A stretch of 64,000 nt of DNA. Origin: Cladochytrium replicatum (Eukaryota; Chytridiomycota; Chytridiomycetes; Cladochytriales; Cladochytriaceae). Below the pieces are notes generated by a model. That model was not told the origin of the DNA. It was given only the letters and a program-made list of their open reading frames with translations, and searched no databases. The position numbers were made by a program, and so were the translations under genes. Where the stretch lies: the NCBI GenBank assembly GCA_025526935.1, contig JAHLKD010000127.1:62001-126000 (forward strand), given 5' to 3'. Of this stretch, positions 22,720 through 33,243 are shown piece by piece. Numbering within the stretch: position 1 is the stretch's first letter; every line of letters begins with the position of its first letter.

Positions 22720-24220
22720 ATGCTGAAGACTGGAATCCTCTTCCTCCTTTCGTGCCTAGCCTCTGCGAGCCTCGGCTCTGCGCAGTCCCTGGGGACCGCC
22801 GCGGTCGAGGAGGCCTCCCGATACGCCATGGTTTATTTCGCAGAGTCGAATCAGGGTCTGGGTAACATGTGGCAATTGCACCTTGCCGTCAGCGAGGACT
22901 CCTTGAAGGTAATTCTCCTCCGACCACTCCATCTTTGAAAGAACGTTGCTCACCCGGTTAATGTTCAGTGGATCCCGCTGAACCAGAACCGCCCCGTTGC
23001 AAACGCGACCCTCGGCGACACGGGCCTTCGTGACCCCTTCCTCCTCCGCAAGCAGGATGGCACCTTTGTCGTCCTCGCGACCGACCTCAAAGGCACAAAC
23101 TGGGCCTATCAGTCGCAGTACATCCACGTCTGGGACTCGACCGATCTGAAGACTTTCAACAACTACCGTCTCCTCAAAATCAACTCTGCCTTCGCTTCGC
23201 ACAACTGGGCCCCCGAGGCGTTCTGGGACCCCGTGCGCCAGAAATACGCAATCATCTTCTCTGCCGTGCCCGTCGACCACGACTGCATCATGGTGTCTTA
23301 CACGACCGACTTTATCACCGCCGAGGGGCCCATTGTGTACTTTGACCCTGGGAAGGGCGTGAATGTGATCGACGGCGACATGGCGCACGAGAACGGGATC
23401 AACTACCTGTACTTTAAGAACCAGTCCACGGAATCGCTCGTCGCGTCGCAGTCGACTTCGCTCGAGCCGGGGAGCTTCAAGGTATTCGGAACCCCAGCGA
23501 AAGCCGGCGGAACCGAGGCGCCGACTGTATACAAGGCTGGTGACACATGGTACATCTGGGGCGACACCTACACGTAAGTGAAAACACTCCAACAGTTTGT
23601 TTCCCATATCTTTGTTTTCTAACATCTGCCAAATTTAAAGTCCCAATGGAGTTTTCTACGCGTGGTACAGCAAAAGTCTCGCGAGCGGAACCTGGACCCC
23701 GCTCGACCAGAAGCTGTACACCCAGCCCCTAAACTCCAAGCACTGCGGCATCACAGCCATCACCGCCTCCGAGTACGCAGGCGCTCTCGCGACCTGGGGC
23801 ACTCCGGCCTGGAACCGCATCAAGTCGTTCAACTACCCCGGCCGGTACTGGCGCCACCAGGACTACACCGGCCGGATCGACGCGTACCCCTTCGATCCCT
23901 ACACGGACTCCCTCTTCGTCCTCGTCCCGGGACTCGCGAACGCCTCGGGCGTGTCGTTCCAGAGCGTGAACTTCCCAAACAGGTACCTGAAGCCCAACTC
24001 GACCTCGTTCGTCAGGCTGGACGCCAACGACGGCTCGGCGGCTTTCGCGGCCGACGCGACGTTTTACAAGGAAGCGGGCCTCGCGTCTTCGGCTTGGAGC
24101 TCCTTCAGGTCGCACAGCAACCCGACAAAGTATATACGTCACTACGCGTATGTGTTGAGGGTCGACACGATCGCGTCGGATGTTGAGAAGCAGGATGCCA
24201 CGTTTGATGTGTGGTACTAG
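22720..24220 (+). CDS. Secreted GH43-type glycosidase with AbfB (CBM42) module
   Basis: Exons 22720-22908, 22969-23573 and 23641-24220 encode 457 aa. A signal peptide covers about residues 1-22 (MLKTGILFLLSCLASASLGS). The catalytic five-bladed propeller follows: YAMVYFAES, LRDPFLLRKQDGTFVVLATD (with the Asp typical of GH43), WDSTDLKTF, WAPEAFWDP (with a conserved Glu) and DGDMAHENGINYLYF. From about residue 310 is an AbfB-like beta-trefoil: SFNYPGRYWRHQ, VSFQSVNFPNRYLK, RLDANDGSAAFAADATF. AbfB modules bind arabinofuranose side chains, so plant hemicellulose is the likely target (arabinofuranosidase, arabinanase or xylosidase activity). The family assignment is by motif. The product is expected to be secreted. 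Confidence 0.85.
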
Positions 24221-24640
24221 ATCATGTGTGGGTGTGGATCCAATGCCGATATACCGATAGATGTATGAGAATCTGGATCGCTTGACAACAATATACACTT
24301 TTTTTACAAAAATGATGCTCAAGAACTGATTCAATCAGCAAACGAAATTATTGTACAAAGTGAATTGAGCAAATATGAAACGTCAAATTGCTGAGTATAT
24401 GTAACAAATTAAGTGCCTATTTTCTGTTTCTTTGTGATAGTGAGAGTTTCATGTCGCCATTAATCCAAAAGACAAGCAATTCAAGATAGTGACACGTGTC
24501 AGGAGAATCCTGCGGCCTCGGTGCTGCAACGTCGAAATCGAAACTAGAATCGGTCGAATCGAATCTGTATAGCCGCATTTCATGAATTGCATCCAAACAT
24601 GGCTACTGCTAGAATACATGTAAAAGCGGAACTGCGTGCG

Positions 24641-24690
<50 letters not shown>

Positions 24691-27344
24691 CATCAGCGAC
24701 GCGGCCAACTATGCGCGATTTGACGAGGATGATAATAGGGACGGGCGATGGATGGCGTGTTGAGGAGCGCGTGGTTGTATCCGGGTTTCGAGGACAATTT
24801 GACGAGGAGGGTGGTGCGGAGAGAGGAGCAGGGGTCTGTGCCGGATTTGAACAGCGAGACTGTGGCGGAGGACTGGAGGATGTTGGCATCGCCATCGCCG
24901 GATGGGTTTGTGGTAGTGGAGGCGGCCAGTGCTATTGCCTGAAAATATTAGTTTCTGGACATTTATGATTTTGATTTGACTGTGCGGTATTGGGGTGATT
25001 CATTGTAATTTGTTGCTTCTTTCTATCGGTGGTTCCGCCATTTTTCCGTTGGATAGCTCTGTTAGAAGCCTGTAAAGGTTGGGAATATTTTTGCTTTTGG
25101 AAAAAACTTCTTTGCGTTTTGTTGAGGAGGGAGGGGAGGGACTTCACTGAAAGTGCAATGTTTGCCTTTCGGGGCATATCCCCTAGGACGTGCTGTACAA
25201 TCAAGTTAAGCGGTAAGTGATCTGAGCATATGAATCTGTGATTTAAGTATCCTTACAATGTGATGTTTTCGAATCCATGTTGAGGTTGCGGTTTGGAGAA
25301 GCACATTGAACGTTGAACGCGATGGCACGTGATATACAGTATCAAAAGAATTGATAAAGAAAAAAAGTTTACAGAAGCTAAGGCCAAAAAAAAGAGGGAA
25401 ATATGCAAAATAGTCATATCAAGACAAAAAGGAATCCTGTGAGTCCTGTCCTTCATTTGTTTTTCTGATAATTTCAAACATGTGCCCATACCAGGTGCAG
25501 GCATTTATCAGAGCTTTCGTATCGAGGAATCTTCCGTGTATAGATGATCTCTGAGGGAAAGAGATGCCCGAAATTTCTGGCGTTCGGTAGATCGGCCTTA
25601 GACCAAATGAATCGAGATCGATGTGTCTTGTTCGAGTTCTGGCTTGTCGGGGAGCAATGCATCGACCCCAGAGTCGCTGTGGATGCTCAGCGAGTCATCT
25701 TCTTTCTCATCTGTCCGTCTCCTCACATGCCTCTTCACTCCAGATCCACCCTGTTCTTCGCCCGGAAATTCTGGGCACAGGACGTCATGTCCATGAGATA
25801 AAGTATGTCTCAGCCATCTCAAGAGTTGTACGCCGTCCTGTACTAGCCGTCCAGAGTGAAGGTCGCCCACATCTAGAAGGTTAAACTGTGTCTCAACAAT
25901 CCAAAATTGCGATCAGTTACGAGACACGGCTCCGCTTTCCGCTTCGGCCAACCAGAACGTGGCCCAACTGTCAACTGGAAGTAACGAACAGAAGAACCAG
26001 ATTCTAACGATCAATCCGTGGAGTATTTTGAAGCCATGCGGAAAGTATTTTGGCAACATAGATCCCCTTTCAGTTTCTGAAGCGAAAGGTAAACGACAAA
26101 CGGTCGACAAAGATGGTCCCCTCGAATTGAAACTAATCATGCTCAATCAAAAAGCGATGATAGAGTTAAATACTATCTCAAAAGGTAATAAATAATGGAC
26201 TGATTCGTCACTGTGAGTTTACAAACGGAGCACAGATAAGTGCCGAGAGTCTTGTCAATATTGCACGTTCAACTTGAGCATTGCGCCAACCACTACCATC
26301 GCACCAGCTGCTGAGCACATTACCCCGATCAACCACCTTAGTTCCTACAAAAGTGCGAAGCTAACTGCCACAAAGCATTTGATTTTGAAGGGCAGTTATC
26401 TGTGCCCGCAATAGATTTTGGTGAAAACAACGCTGTGATCGGAATCCCTCTTGTGTTGGAGACAACTTTCTTAAATCAACCGCAACAGACTCCCGACGCG
26501 GTGAACAATTCCCCGACGAGATATAGCCACAGTGAGTTCCATTCTTAGGTTGTGAATTGGCTGATCATGTATGCCGGCACATTTGTAGTTGAGCATGAAT
26601 ATGAAGTTTCCATGATACATTCTCAATTCGATAGATTGACTATTTAAGCGCTGAAATGATTCGACTTCCTTGTATGACGATATTGAGGCTGTTCCAAATC
26701 TGCAATCGGAATTGCCTCCCTGGTCGGAGGAATCATGGGCGTACATGGATGCATTGGATGAAGATATGTAAGACAATTTTCTCTTTTTCTCGCAACGCTC
26801 AGAACCTCACTCTTTTTCACTCACCTGGTATGATCAGTTGTGGAGTTGAGAATTACACCATTGACATGGAGACCCCTCCGCGGTCTGACGATCTAAGGAT
26901 ATTTCTGGATTCTCTGGACAGATGATTATTCAAATATTACGATGGATGCATTGATTTTATGGTAAGGATGCAACTCGGATCCAGAATCCTTACTTCACAG
27001 TGCACCAGATCCTCTTAAACCTATTTTCCCAATTCACCATTGTGTCATCACCGGCAAGCTCCTGCCTCAAACACCGTAGCCTGATTTATAGCAGCAGAAA
27101 AAAACGTACGCAAGTGATCGTATCGGCGCTGTGCAGAAAGATGCGGCCCCCCATCATCATATCGCTTGCAGCACATATCGGAGAACAAATTGAATCCTTT
27201 GCGCTGCTAACTTCATCAAAGGTTTGATATCTTTTTGGACAACAATGTGTGCTTGATAGGAGAATCACTTCATCATTTTGAACAAATTGCACAGGATTCA
27301 CCGTTGTCCTTGTCTCTATTTTATAAAGTGGTTTTGATAATTGA
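24221..27344. other. Gene-poor region
   Basis: About 3.1 kb with only short open frames on both strands. I recognise no protein family. It includes the poly-C tract at 24641-24689. The far end abuts the 3' tail of a defective LINE. Confidence 0.45.
24641..24689. repeat. Poly-C tract, 49 nt
   Basis: An uninterrupted run of 49 C on the plus strand. It creates a false poly-Pro or poly-Gly frame. It may be real or length-altered by sequencing and assembly. Confidence 0.95.
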
Positions 27345-28558
27345 TTCTTAGAGAGCTTATTTTTAACAATATTATTTATTTTGCACAATAAATAACAATA
27401 AACAACACCCAAAGTGCCTTACAAGATGATCGTGGACCAGCACATAGGGAAGCGCGCAAGTCGGAGGGCAAAGCAAAATAGAAATCAGAGATCATAAAAC
27501 TCATTCCTGTGACTATCCGTCAGGCTCTGCTCAAGTGTCAAATACAGGTGAGTGATAAAGAAAAGAAAGAACACTCAACAATGCGAAGAATATAACAGCA
27601 AAGTGCAAATCACTGGGTCAAACAAGCTCAGGAGTTGAGGTCATCGAGCGGGAATACAAGTGAGATGGAACAGCGTAGAACGATGAGACAGATCAACAGG
27701 ATTGCGGTAGAACAATGCAACAGCTGGCTCAGAGGTAGTAGCAATTGCCTTGGCACTCTGATGGAGCATAGATTAAAGCATTGCAGAGAGTCGGAACTGG
27801 CAGCATACGAAGGAGGGGACAACTCCAAACCAGTGATTTCTCGACCAGCTAAGTGTTTGCGGATAAGATCAGCAGCATAAGAACGACATAGAAATTCAAC
27901 AGAATCAGAGCTGAGAAATGAGATGTAGCGGATGCCATGGCAAGCGGTATACGGAAAATCTTTGTGAAGCAACACACGAAGGTCCCTGATTGGGTGACGA
28001 GCAAAACCAGAAAATCGGAGAGTAGTGAAGGATTTGGCACATTCTTTGACAAATTTGAAGCTTCTATGCGAGGTCGGCAGGTCGTCCAAGAGGAAGTGCG
28101 AACAAGTAAGCTCATTCATGGAATCATTGGCGGCAGGTGATGAGGCTGGAGATGGGGCTGAGCAAGCGGCTGAATGGTGGTGGCAGTGTGGGTGGCACCA
28201 AGGGCAGAGGTGGCAGCGACCCGTAAATGTGGAGGAGAAGCTGGGAGAGTTGGAAGCAGATCACGGTTGAGGGTAGCAGGGAAGAGAGCAGAAAGGGAGC
28301 GCAATAGAAGTGCAGAGCACTTTAGGAAGGTCAGGGAACTTGCAAAGTCAGAAGGCAGAGCAGAGGCAAGTGAGAGAGATAAGGGATGGGCAGAGGAGTA
28401 GCCCCTGCTAGTCAGCAGACTGCTCAGAAGAGAAGCAGGTGAGAGGGTCAATGGAGAGCTAAGGGAGAGAGGAGCAGAGGTGAAAAGAAGGGCAGCAGGA
28501 GTACAAGGCTCACAGTTGCGATGGATAACTGGAGGCGATGTGAAAATGATCATGGCGG
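27345..28558 (-). mobile_element. Defective LINE with ORF1 only
   Basis: On the minus strand the element starts near 28558 (cgccgcc then ATG), encodes a Pro/Ala/Ser-rich frame (28116-28553), then a second frame (27628-28119) starting at an overlapping ATGA. The second frame has HGIRYISFLSSDSVEFLC and AADLIRKHL, homologous to the ORF1 part RDIRHISFIGRNTAEFIC of the intact LINE at 49 kb. The 3' region (about 27345-27480) matches the 3' UTR of that LINE, including ACTTTGGGTGTTGTT and the AATAAATAATATTGTTA end. No reverse transcriptase frame lies between, so this is either an internally deleted copy or a non-autonomous family. Both readings are open. Confidence 0.75.
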
Positions 28559-28567
28559 CGATATATT

Positions 28568-28686
28568 ACTTTTTTTTAACTTCATAATATGTATTATTGT
28601 CCACCGCCGGTGCAAAATCCAAATACAAGTGTAAAAAACACGTAAATTGGCAGCACATGAACATTTGTGCGAGGAGAAAGAAATTT
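28568..28686 (-). mobile_element. 5'-truncated LINE 3' tail
   Basis: Minus-strand copy of the shared 3' terminal sequence (GCTGCCAATTTACGTG, TTTGGATTTTGCACC, then ACATATTATGAAGTT-like and A8). It matches the 3' end of the second LINE at 58270-58390. The truncated 5' end lies within about 10 bp of tRNA-Glu, and its poly-A abuts the start of the defective LINE. Confidence 0.8.
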
Positions 28687-28692
28687 TCCAGC

Positions 28693-28764
28693 TCCTTCGT
28701 GGTCCAGTGGCTAGGATTTCTCGCTCTCACCGAGACGGCCCGGGTTCGATTCCCGGCGAGGGAG
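28693..28764 (+). tRNA. tRNA-Glu (CTC)
   Basis: The acceptor strands TCCTTCG and CGAGGGA pair over seven positions. The A box TGGTCCAGTGG, anticodon arm TCTCG-CTCTCAC-CGAGA with anticodon CTC, and B box GGTTCGATTCC follow. The 3' CCA is not encoded and there is no intron. The sequence closely follows eukaryotic tRNA-Glu. A LINE tail lies directly upstream on the other strand. Confidence 0.95.
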
Positions 28765-29217
28765 ATAGCAAAAGCTTACCGACGGAAATTTCTTCTTATA
28801 TTGCTAGACGTTCTTCGGAATAGTTAATGTTCTTTACGTTTCCTTCTGCTCATATACGACTCAGTGGCTTATTAATTGGGTATATGTCCGTTGGATTTGT
28901 TATTGTTCTTTACGTTTCTGTTTGAATGTGCTCCTACTTATTGTTTTTGTTTCCGGATAAGAGTTATTGGCAATTCTTCTTGTTCTGATCACACTACCTT
29001 ACCAAAACCCAACCTTCCTGTTGAAATGTTTTTATCAACTCGGGCTTATTGATAACTTTTCATGTTTGCAAGGATCTCTTCATCAGACACTTCATGGGCT
29101 GAACAAAAAGAGAAGCTTCTTTGATTTTGCTGGAATGCGTGCTCGAAAAATTTTGCGTCACGCGCCCTCGTTTAGTAGCAGGAGAGGAAGACCTACCCAC
29201 CTTTTCTGATAGTTGGG
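28765..29217. other. Intergenic after tRNA-Glu
   Basis: AT-rich flank of the tRNA and upstream region of the next gene. A short T run lies a few tens of bases after the tRNA but no strong Pol III terminator was pinpointed. No gene recognised. Confidence 0.35.
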
Positions 29218-30475
29218 ATGGTCGGATTCAAGATAGGAGGTCCAAAGTTACTTGGGGTAAGCTGTGTATCGTTTTAACTAAGAACATTTTTATTTAAGCT
29301 GTCTCAATCAGCTCAAGAAAACCAAACCCACGACCTCTACACCAACTCAGGGGGCTTCTACAACATGGCCATTTGCAGCCTTACCAACCGAGATAAAGCA
29401 GTGCATCTACGAGTACCTCCCCACACAAAACCTGACCTTTCTTGCAGTCCTACGCATCCGACCAGGACGTTTCCACCAGCTCATCAACGCACGGACCAGG
29501 CCAGAGTGGAACGCACGCTTTTACAGCAACCTCTCCGTGTCTCTCGCTTATTACTTTTCAACATGCGTGACGACACGAGACGTTGCGATTGAAATTGATC
29601 CCATGTGGGTGCTTTATGCTGCGCAGAACAACATGCTGGACGTGTTGAGTGGTATGCTCAAGCACCGCGTTCGAGGGAGGTCCGGGAATAATCCTCCGTG
29701 GACGCTGCATGGAAACAGCGGTGAAAAGCTCTGTGTGATGTGGCCGTCTTCGTATGCTTTGCTGCTCATGTCGGCGGAAAACTTCGAGATGCTCTTCCCG
29801 CCTCGATATGGGTTCGCTGCATTCGAGTTGATCCATTTGGACTTCGGATCAGAGTCCAAGGGGAAACCATCGATGGACGTATCCACTTACCTACATGCAC
29901 CAATAACTCATACCGAGAGCGAGAGCCATGATCCTCCTCCATTCACATCATTCCCTGACGCGCGCACGCTGGAAGCGAACAGCACGAAGATATGGTTCTG
30001 GAATCGGCTGCAGCTGCTGCCCAACATGTACGACCAGCTGCTTCACAGCCCGGCTTCGGATAAGTACTGCCGCGACTCCAGTGGCAAGCTGGTTACTTTC
30101 CCTCCGTTGGCAATTTTACGGAGCACGATACAAAAAGCGATGCAGAATGGCGACATCGATATTCACAACAGCATGCTTCTGCTGTTTCTGATGAGCTGTG
30201 CGGCAAGAGTTGGGCGTGCGGACGTGGTCAAATATCTTCAAACACTTGGAGGGCCAAGTTTGGTTCCCGATGTCAAGTACCTGTCTAAAGACAATCGACG
30301 TGCAGCCCTACCATCAGCAAAGTACCTCCACCGATATCATTCGTCGAACTGCAAGCTGGGCCGGAATTGCCCAGCGCTGGGCCGGCTCGATTGGGCCACA
30401 CACTCGAAAGCCACACTCATATTTCGAAGGAAGGCTGGGCTGAGCGAGGACTTTCTTCTCGATATGGATGACTGA
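29218..30475 (+). CDS. F-box-like hypothetical protein
   Basis: Exons 29218-29256 and 29312-30475 encode 400 aa; the 55-nt intron joins PKLLG to LKKTKPTT in frame. Near residues 33-60 is WPFAALPTEIKQCIYEYLP followed by LTFLAVLRIRPGRF, which has the LPxEI...L.. layout of an F-box, the SKP1-binding motif. The remainder is not assigned to a family. A helix pair near residues 310-335 (MSCAARVGRADVVKYLQ) looks like a single ankyrin-type repeat. If it is an F-box protein, it would recruit a substrate to SCF through SKP1; this is inference from one motif. No transmembrane or signal segment is seen. Confidence 0.6.
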
Positions 30476-30800
30476 TCGCATGTTGTGTGGTATTCTCCTT
30501 GGATCTTTTCTATGAATTTCCTCCTAGTTTATTTTTGGTTACGTCTACTTTTTTCTTCGCTCTATCGAGATCGCTAGTTCTATGCTCACTTGTGCTGGTC
30601 AATAATGACTACCTCGGCCACTCCCCAAAACCTTAACCTTGTTTCTGCCCATTCACAAGCCACTTTCTCTTGAAAATTTAAGCGTTGAGAAAATCCGAAA
30701 CTGTGTTAGATCCTTTGACGGGAATACGGAAGTTGAACTCGCCATACTTGCTCAGCGCTGAACTTGTCCTTAACGCTACTCAGCACACCTCATCGGAAAA
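30476..30800. other. Intergenic, DPBB-1 upstream
   Basis: The 325 bp upstream of the first DPBB gene. Nothing recognisable apart from expected promoter DNA. Confidence 0.35.
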
Positions 30801-31726
30801 ATGGTTCAAAGCGCATTCCTCTTCTCTGCCATCGTGGGAGCTGGTCTGCTTTCACTGTCTAAATCTGTTGATGCTTACAGCGGGTATTATTAAACTGACT
30901 TAACATGACTTAAAACGAGTCTAAACTGAGATTCCTATTTCAACAGTCGTATGACCTGGTTTACGAGCGAATCGACTATGTGCGGTGAGAGCGGGTTCGA
31001 TAACTCGGATTACATCGTTGCCATCGTATGTACCAGAAAAGCATTAGATGAAGGGCCTCTGCTGACTTCCCGGACCAGAATAGACCCGACTGGTCCGACA
31101 GTTGCCATAAATATATTTGTATCTCATATGGAGGGAAAAGCGCACGAGCAAAGGTGATTGATCAGTGCGCGACTTGCCCCTCCGGCGCGATCGACGGCTC
31201 TCAAGGCTTGTTCTCGCACTTTGCGAGCATTGACGCTGGAGTTCTCAATGGAGTTCAATGGGACTACTGCGACGAAAGCGGGGGAGGTGGAAGCGAAGGC
31301 GGAAGTGGAGGTGCAGGAACAACAACGACGTCGGCAGCACGAACTTCCACGGTCGAACCCTCGCCATCACCTTCTTCTTCTTCCACTACAACAAGGTCTG
31401 CTTCCGCCACCTCAACGATCGCAACTACAACTTCTGCAGCACCGACCGAATCATCCGCAGCGATCCCTTCGAGCGCTGAACAAGCGGGCGAGCTGGAACC
31501 TTCATACCCCGCGGTTGAAGATAGGAGGGCTTGCTATAATGATGGGTCCAACTCGGGCACGATCGGTCGTCGTGACAGTGATGTGTTTGCGGATGTCCCG
31601 ATCCTTGCGAGAGCATTCAGCGGTTATCCCATGAGTGAGGAGGACATCAGGAAGCGGGGATTGACGCCAGGCGTCGACGAGCTTCTTGAGAAGCGATTGA
31701 GAAAGCGCGCCAATGGTGAACTTTGA
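30801..31726 (+). CDS. Secreted DPBB (expansin-like) protein 1
   Basis: Exons 30801-30883, 30947-31025 and 31079-31726 encode 269 aa. A signal peptide covers about residues 1-26 (SAFLFSAIVGAGLLSLS). The double-psi beta-barrel follows (about residues 28-117): GRMTWFTS, CGESGFDNSDYIVAI, CHKYICISYGGKSARAKVID, CATCPSGAID and VQWDYC, with six or more Cys as in barwin/expansin/RlpA folds. The Asp in VIDQC is at the usual DPBB position. Next is a Gly/Ser/Thr-rich linker likely to be O-glycosylated, then a conserved tail with dibasic sites (GRRD, RKRG, EKRL, RKRA). DPBB proteins loosen or bind wall polysaccharides. It forms a tandem pair with the next gene, with identical intron positions and phases. 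Confidence 0.86.
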
Positions 31727-31995
31727 ACCGGCGGGGCTCGCTCTTGATTGAACAGTTTTGGTGGTCGGAATTTGATTTTTTGTCGCTCCTGTCTTTTTAT
31801 TTCCAGTTCCCAACTTATTTCGGGGGTAAATTTTCTCTCAGTTACCCAATAAATAGATCCACTAAATCGATTTTTCTATTTTCAGTTCCTTCAGCCACAA
31901 CACCCAAAATTGACGGTTTCCACCTTCCGCTTCCAAAATCTTGGCGAGAATTTCAACCCCCTCAGATCTTTGCCTTCAATAATCCTCATCACAAA

Positions 31996-32880
31996 ATGGT
32001 CCACCAACGTTCCTTCCTCATCTCGGCAGTCCTCGGAGCTGGTCTCCTCGCACTCTCGAATGGAGTCTATGCTTTCACCGGGTGAGGACTGTGTAAATTT
32101 CAAAAGCCAACAACAGCTGACCGTCCTCATAGTCGAATGACATACTTCGGAAACCAGGCGACAGCCTGCGGAGAGAGCGGCTTTTCAAACTCAGACTTTA
32201 TTGTTGCGATTGTGAGTCATTTGCTATTGGCTTGTTGAGACGTATCTTACGAATCTTTTGACGTTTAGAACCGACCTCAATGGAAAAACAATCTCTGCCA
32301 CAGGAACATCTGTATTAAATACCAAGGGAAGACTGCTGTTGCCAAAGTCATCGATGAATGTGCTCCATGCCCGTTCGGCGCGATTGACGCTTCCAAAGGC
32401 TTGTTCGGGCATTTTGACGCTCTTTCCAAGGGTGAGCTTTACGGCGTTGAGTGGGACTTTTGCGATGGTAACGGTGGCGCTGAGCTCACGACCACGACAA
32501 CCTCATCGTCAGCGAGACAATCCTCAGCTACCACCATCACGACGGCTTCTACGACTATTGCTGCAAACTCGACCACCACAACCTCAACTTCAGCAGCTGC
32601 ACCCGTGTCCTCATCTGTTGCCCTGCCCTCACAGAATGCCCAGTCGTCAGGAGAATTGGATCCCAACTACCCTGCCGTTGAAGACCGACGCGCGTGTTAC
32701 CGCGAAGGCGGCGCTGTGCTTGACCGCCGCGACGAAATCTTCGCTGACGTCCCCATTGTTGCTCGGTTCAACGGATACCCAATGAGCGACGACGATCTCA
32801 GGAAACGCGGTATTGTTCCTGGTGTGGACGAAGTTCTGGAGAAGCGGTTGAAGAAGAAGCGATCGGAGAGCGAGCTGTGA
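31996..32880 (+). CDS. Secreted DPBB (expansin-like) protein 2
   Basis: Exons 31996-32081, 32133-32211 and 32269-32880 encode 258 aa. The signal peptide (SFLISAVLGAGLLALS), DPBB domain (GRMTYFGN, CGESGFSNSDFIVAI, CHRNICIKYQGKTAVAKVID, CAPCPFGAID, VEWDFC), Thr/Ser-rich linker and C-terminal tail are laid out as in protein 1. The second exon is 79 nt in both genes and the intron phases (2, then 0) are the same, so the pair arose by duplication. The linkers have diverged but the tail is strongly conserved (ELDPNYPAVEDRRACY, FADVPIVAR, GYPMS, PGVDE). Kex2-type sites in the tail suggest processing in the Golgi. A role in cell-wall loosening or binding is inference from the fold. Confidence 0.87.
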
Positions 32881-33243
32881 TTTGTATTTCCATTCATTCC
32901 AACTTCTTTACTATTTGGTTCAAGTGTTTCTTTCTTTCGTTAGCATTTATATTTTTAGTCGCGCATGCGAACTCCATTTTGGTTACGCTGCATCTACAGT
33001 TTTTCTCAGCAGCGAAGATTTTAGAGGATGGCGTTATTATATGTTCTAAAATACATTGTGGTGGTACAGTGGAAACATCTTCATCGTCCAGATAAACCTA
33101 AACAGGCTAATCCCACCTGTGCAGTGATTGAGCTTGAGGACTCATGCGATATGGAGTTTCCTTGGAGCGCAGTGGAAAGCTTCGAGTTTCACACATAACA
33201 TGAACTCTCCTTAGGATTTCTGCTCAGGTGTACATCCGCGGAA
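32881..33243. other. Intergenic, GH3-like upstream
   Basis: The 363 bp between DPBB-2 and the GH3-like gene. No gene recognised. Confidence 0.35.

Noticed and set aside
24449-24895. Open frames encoding poly-Gly or poly-Pro across the C tract
   Set aside because: They exist only because a homopolymer has no stops; flanking residues match no family and there is no splice context.
25959-27227. Short plus-strand frames in the gene-poor region
   Set aside because: No motif, no consistent splice sites between them, and several stops; left unannotated.
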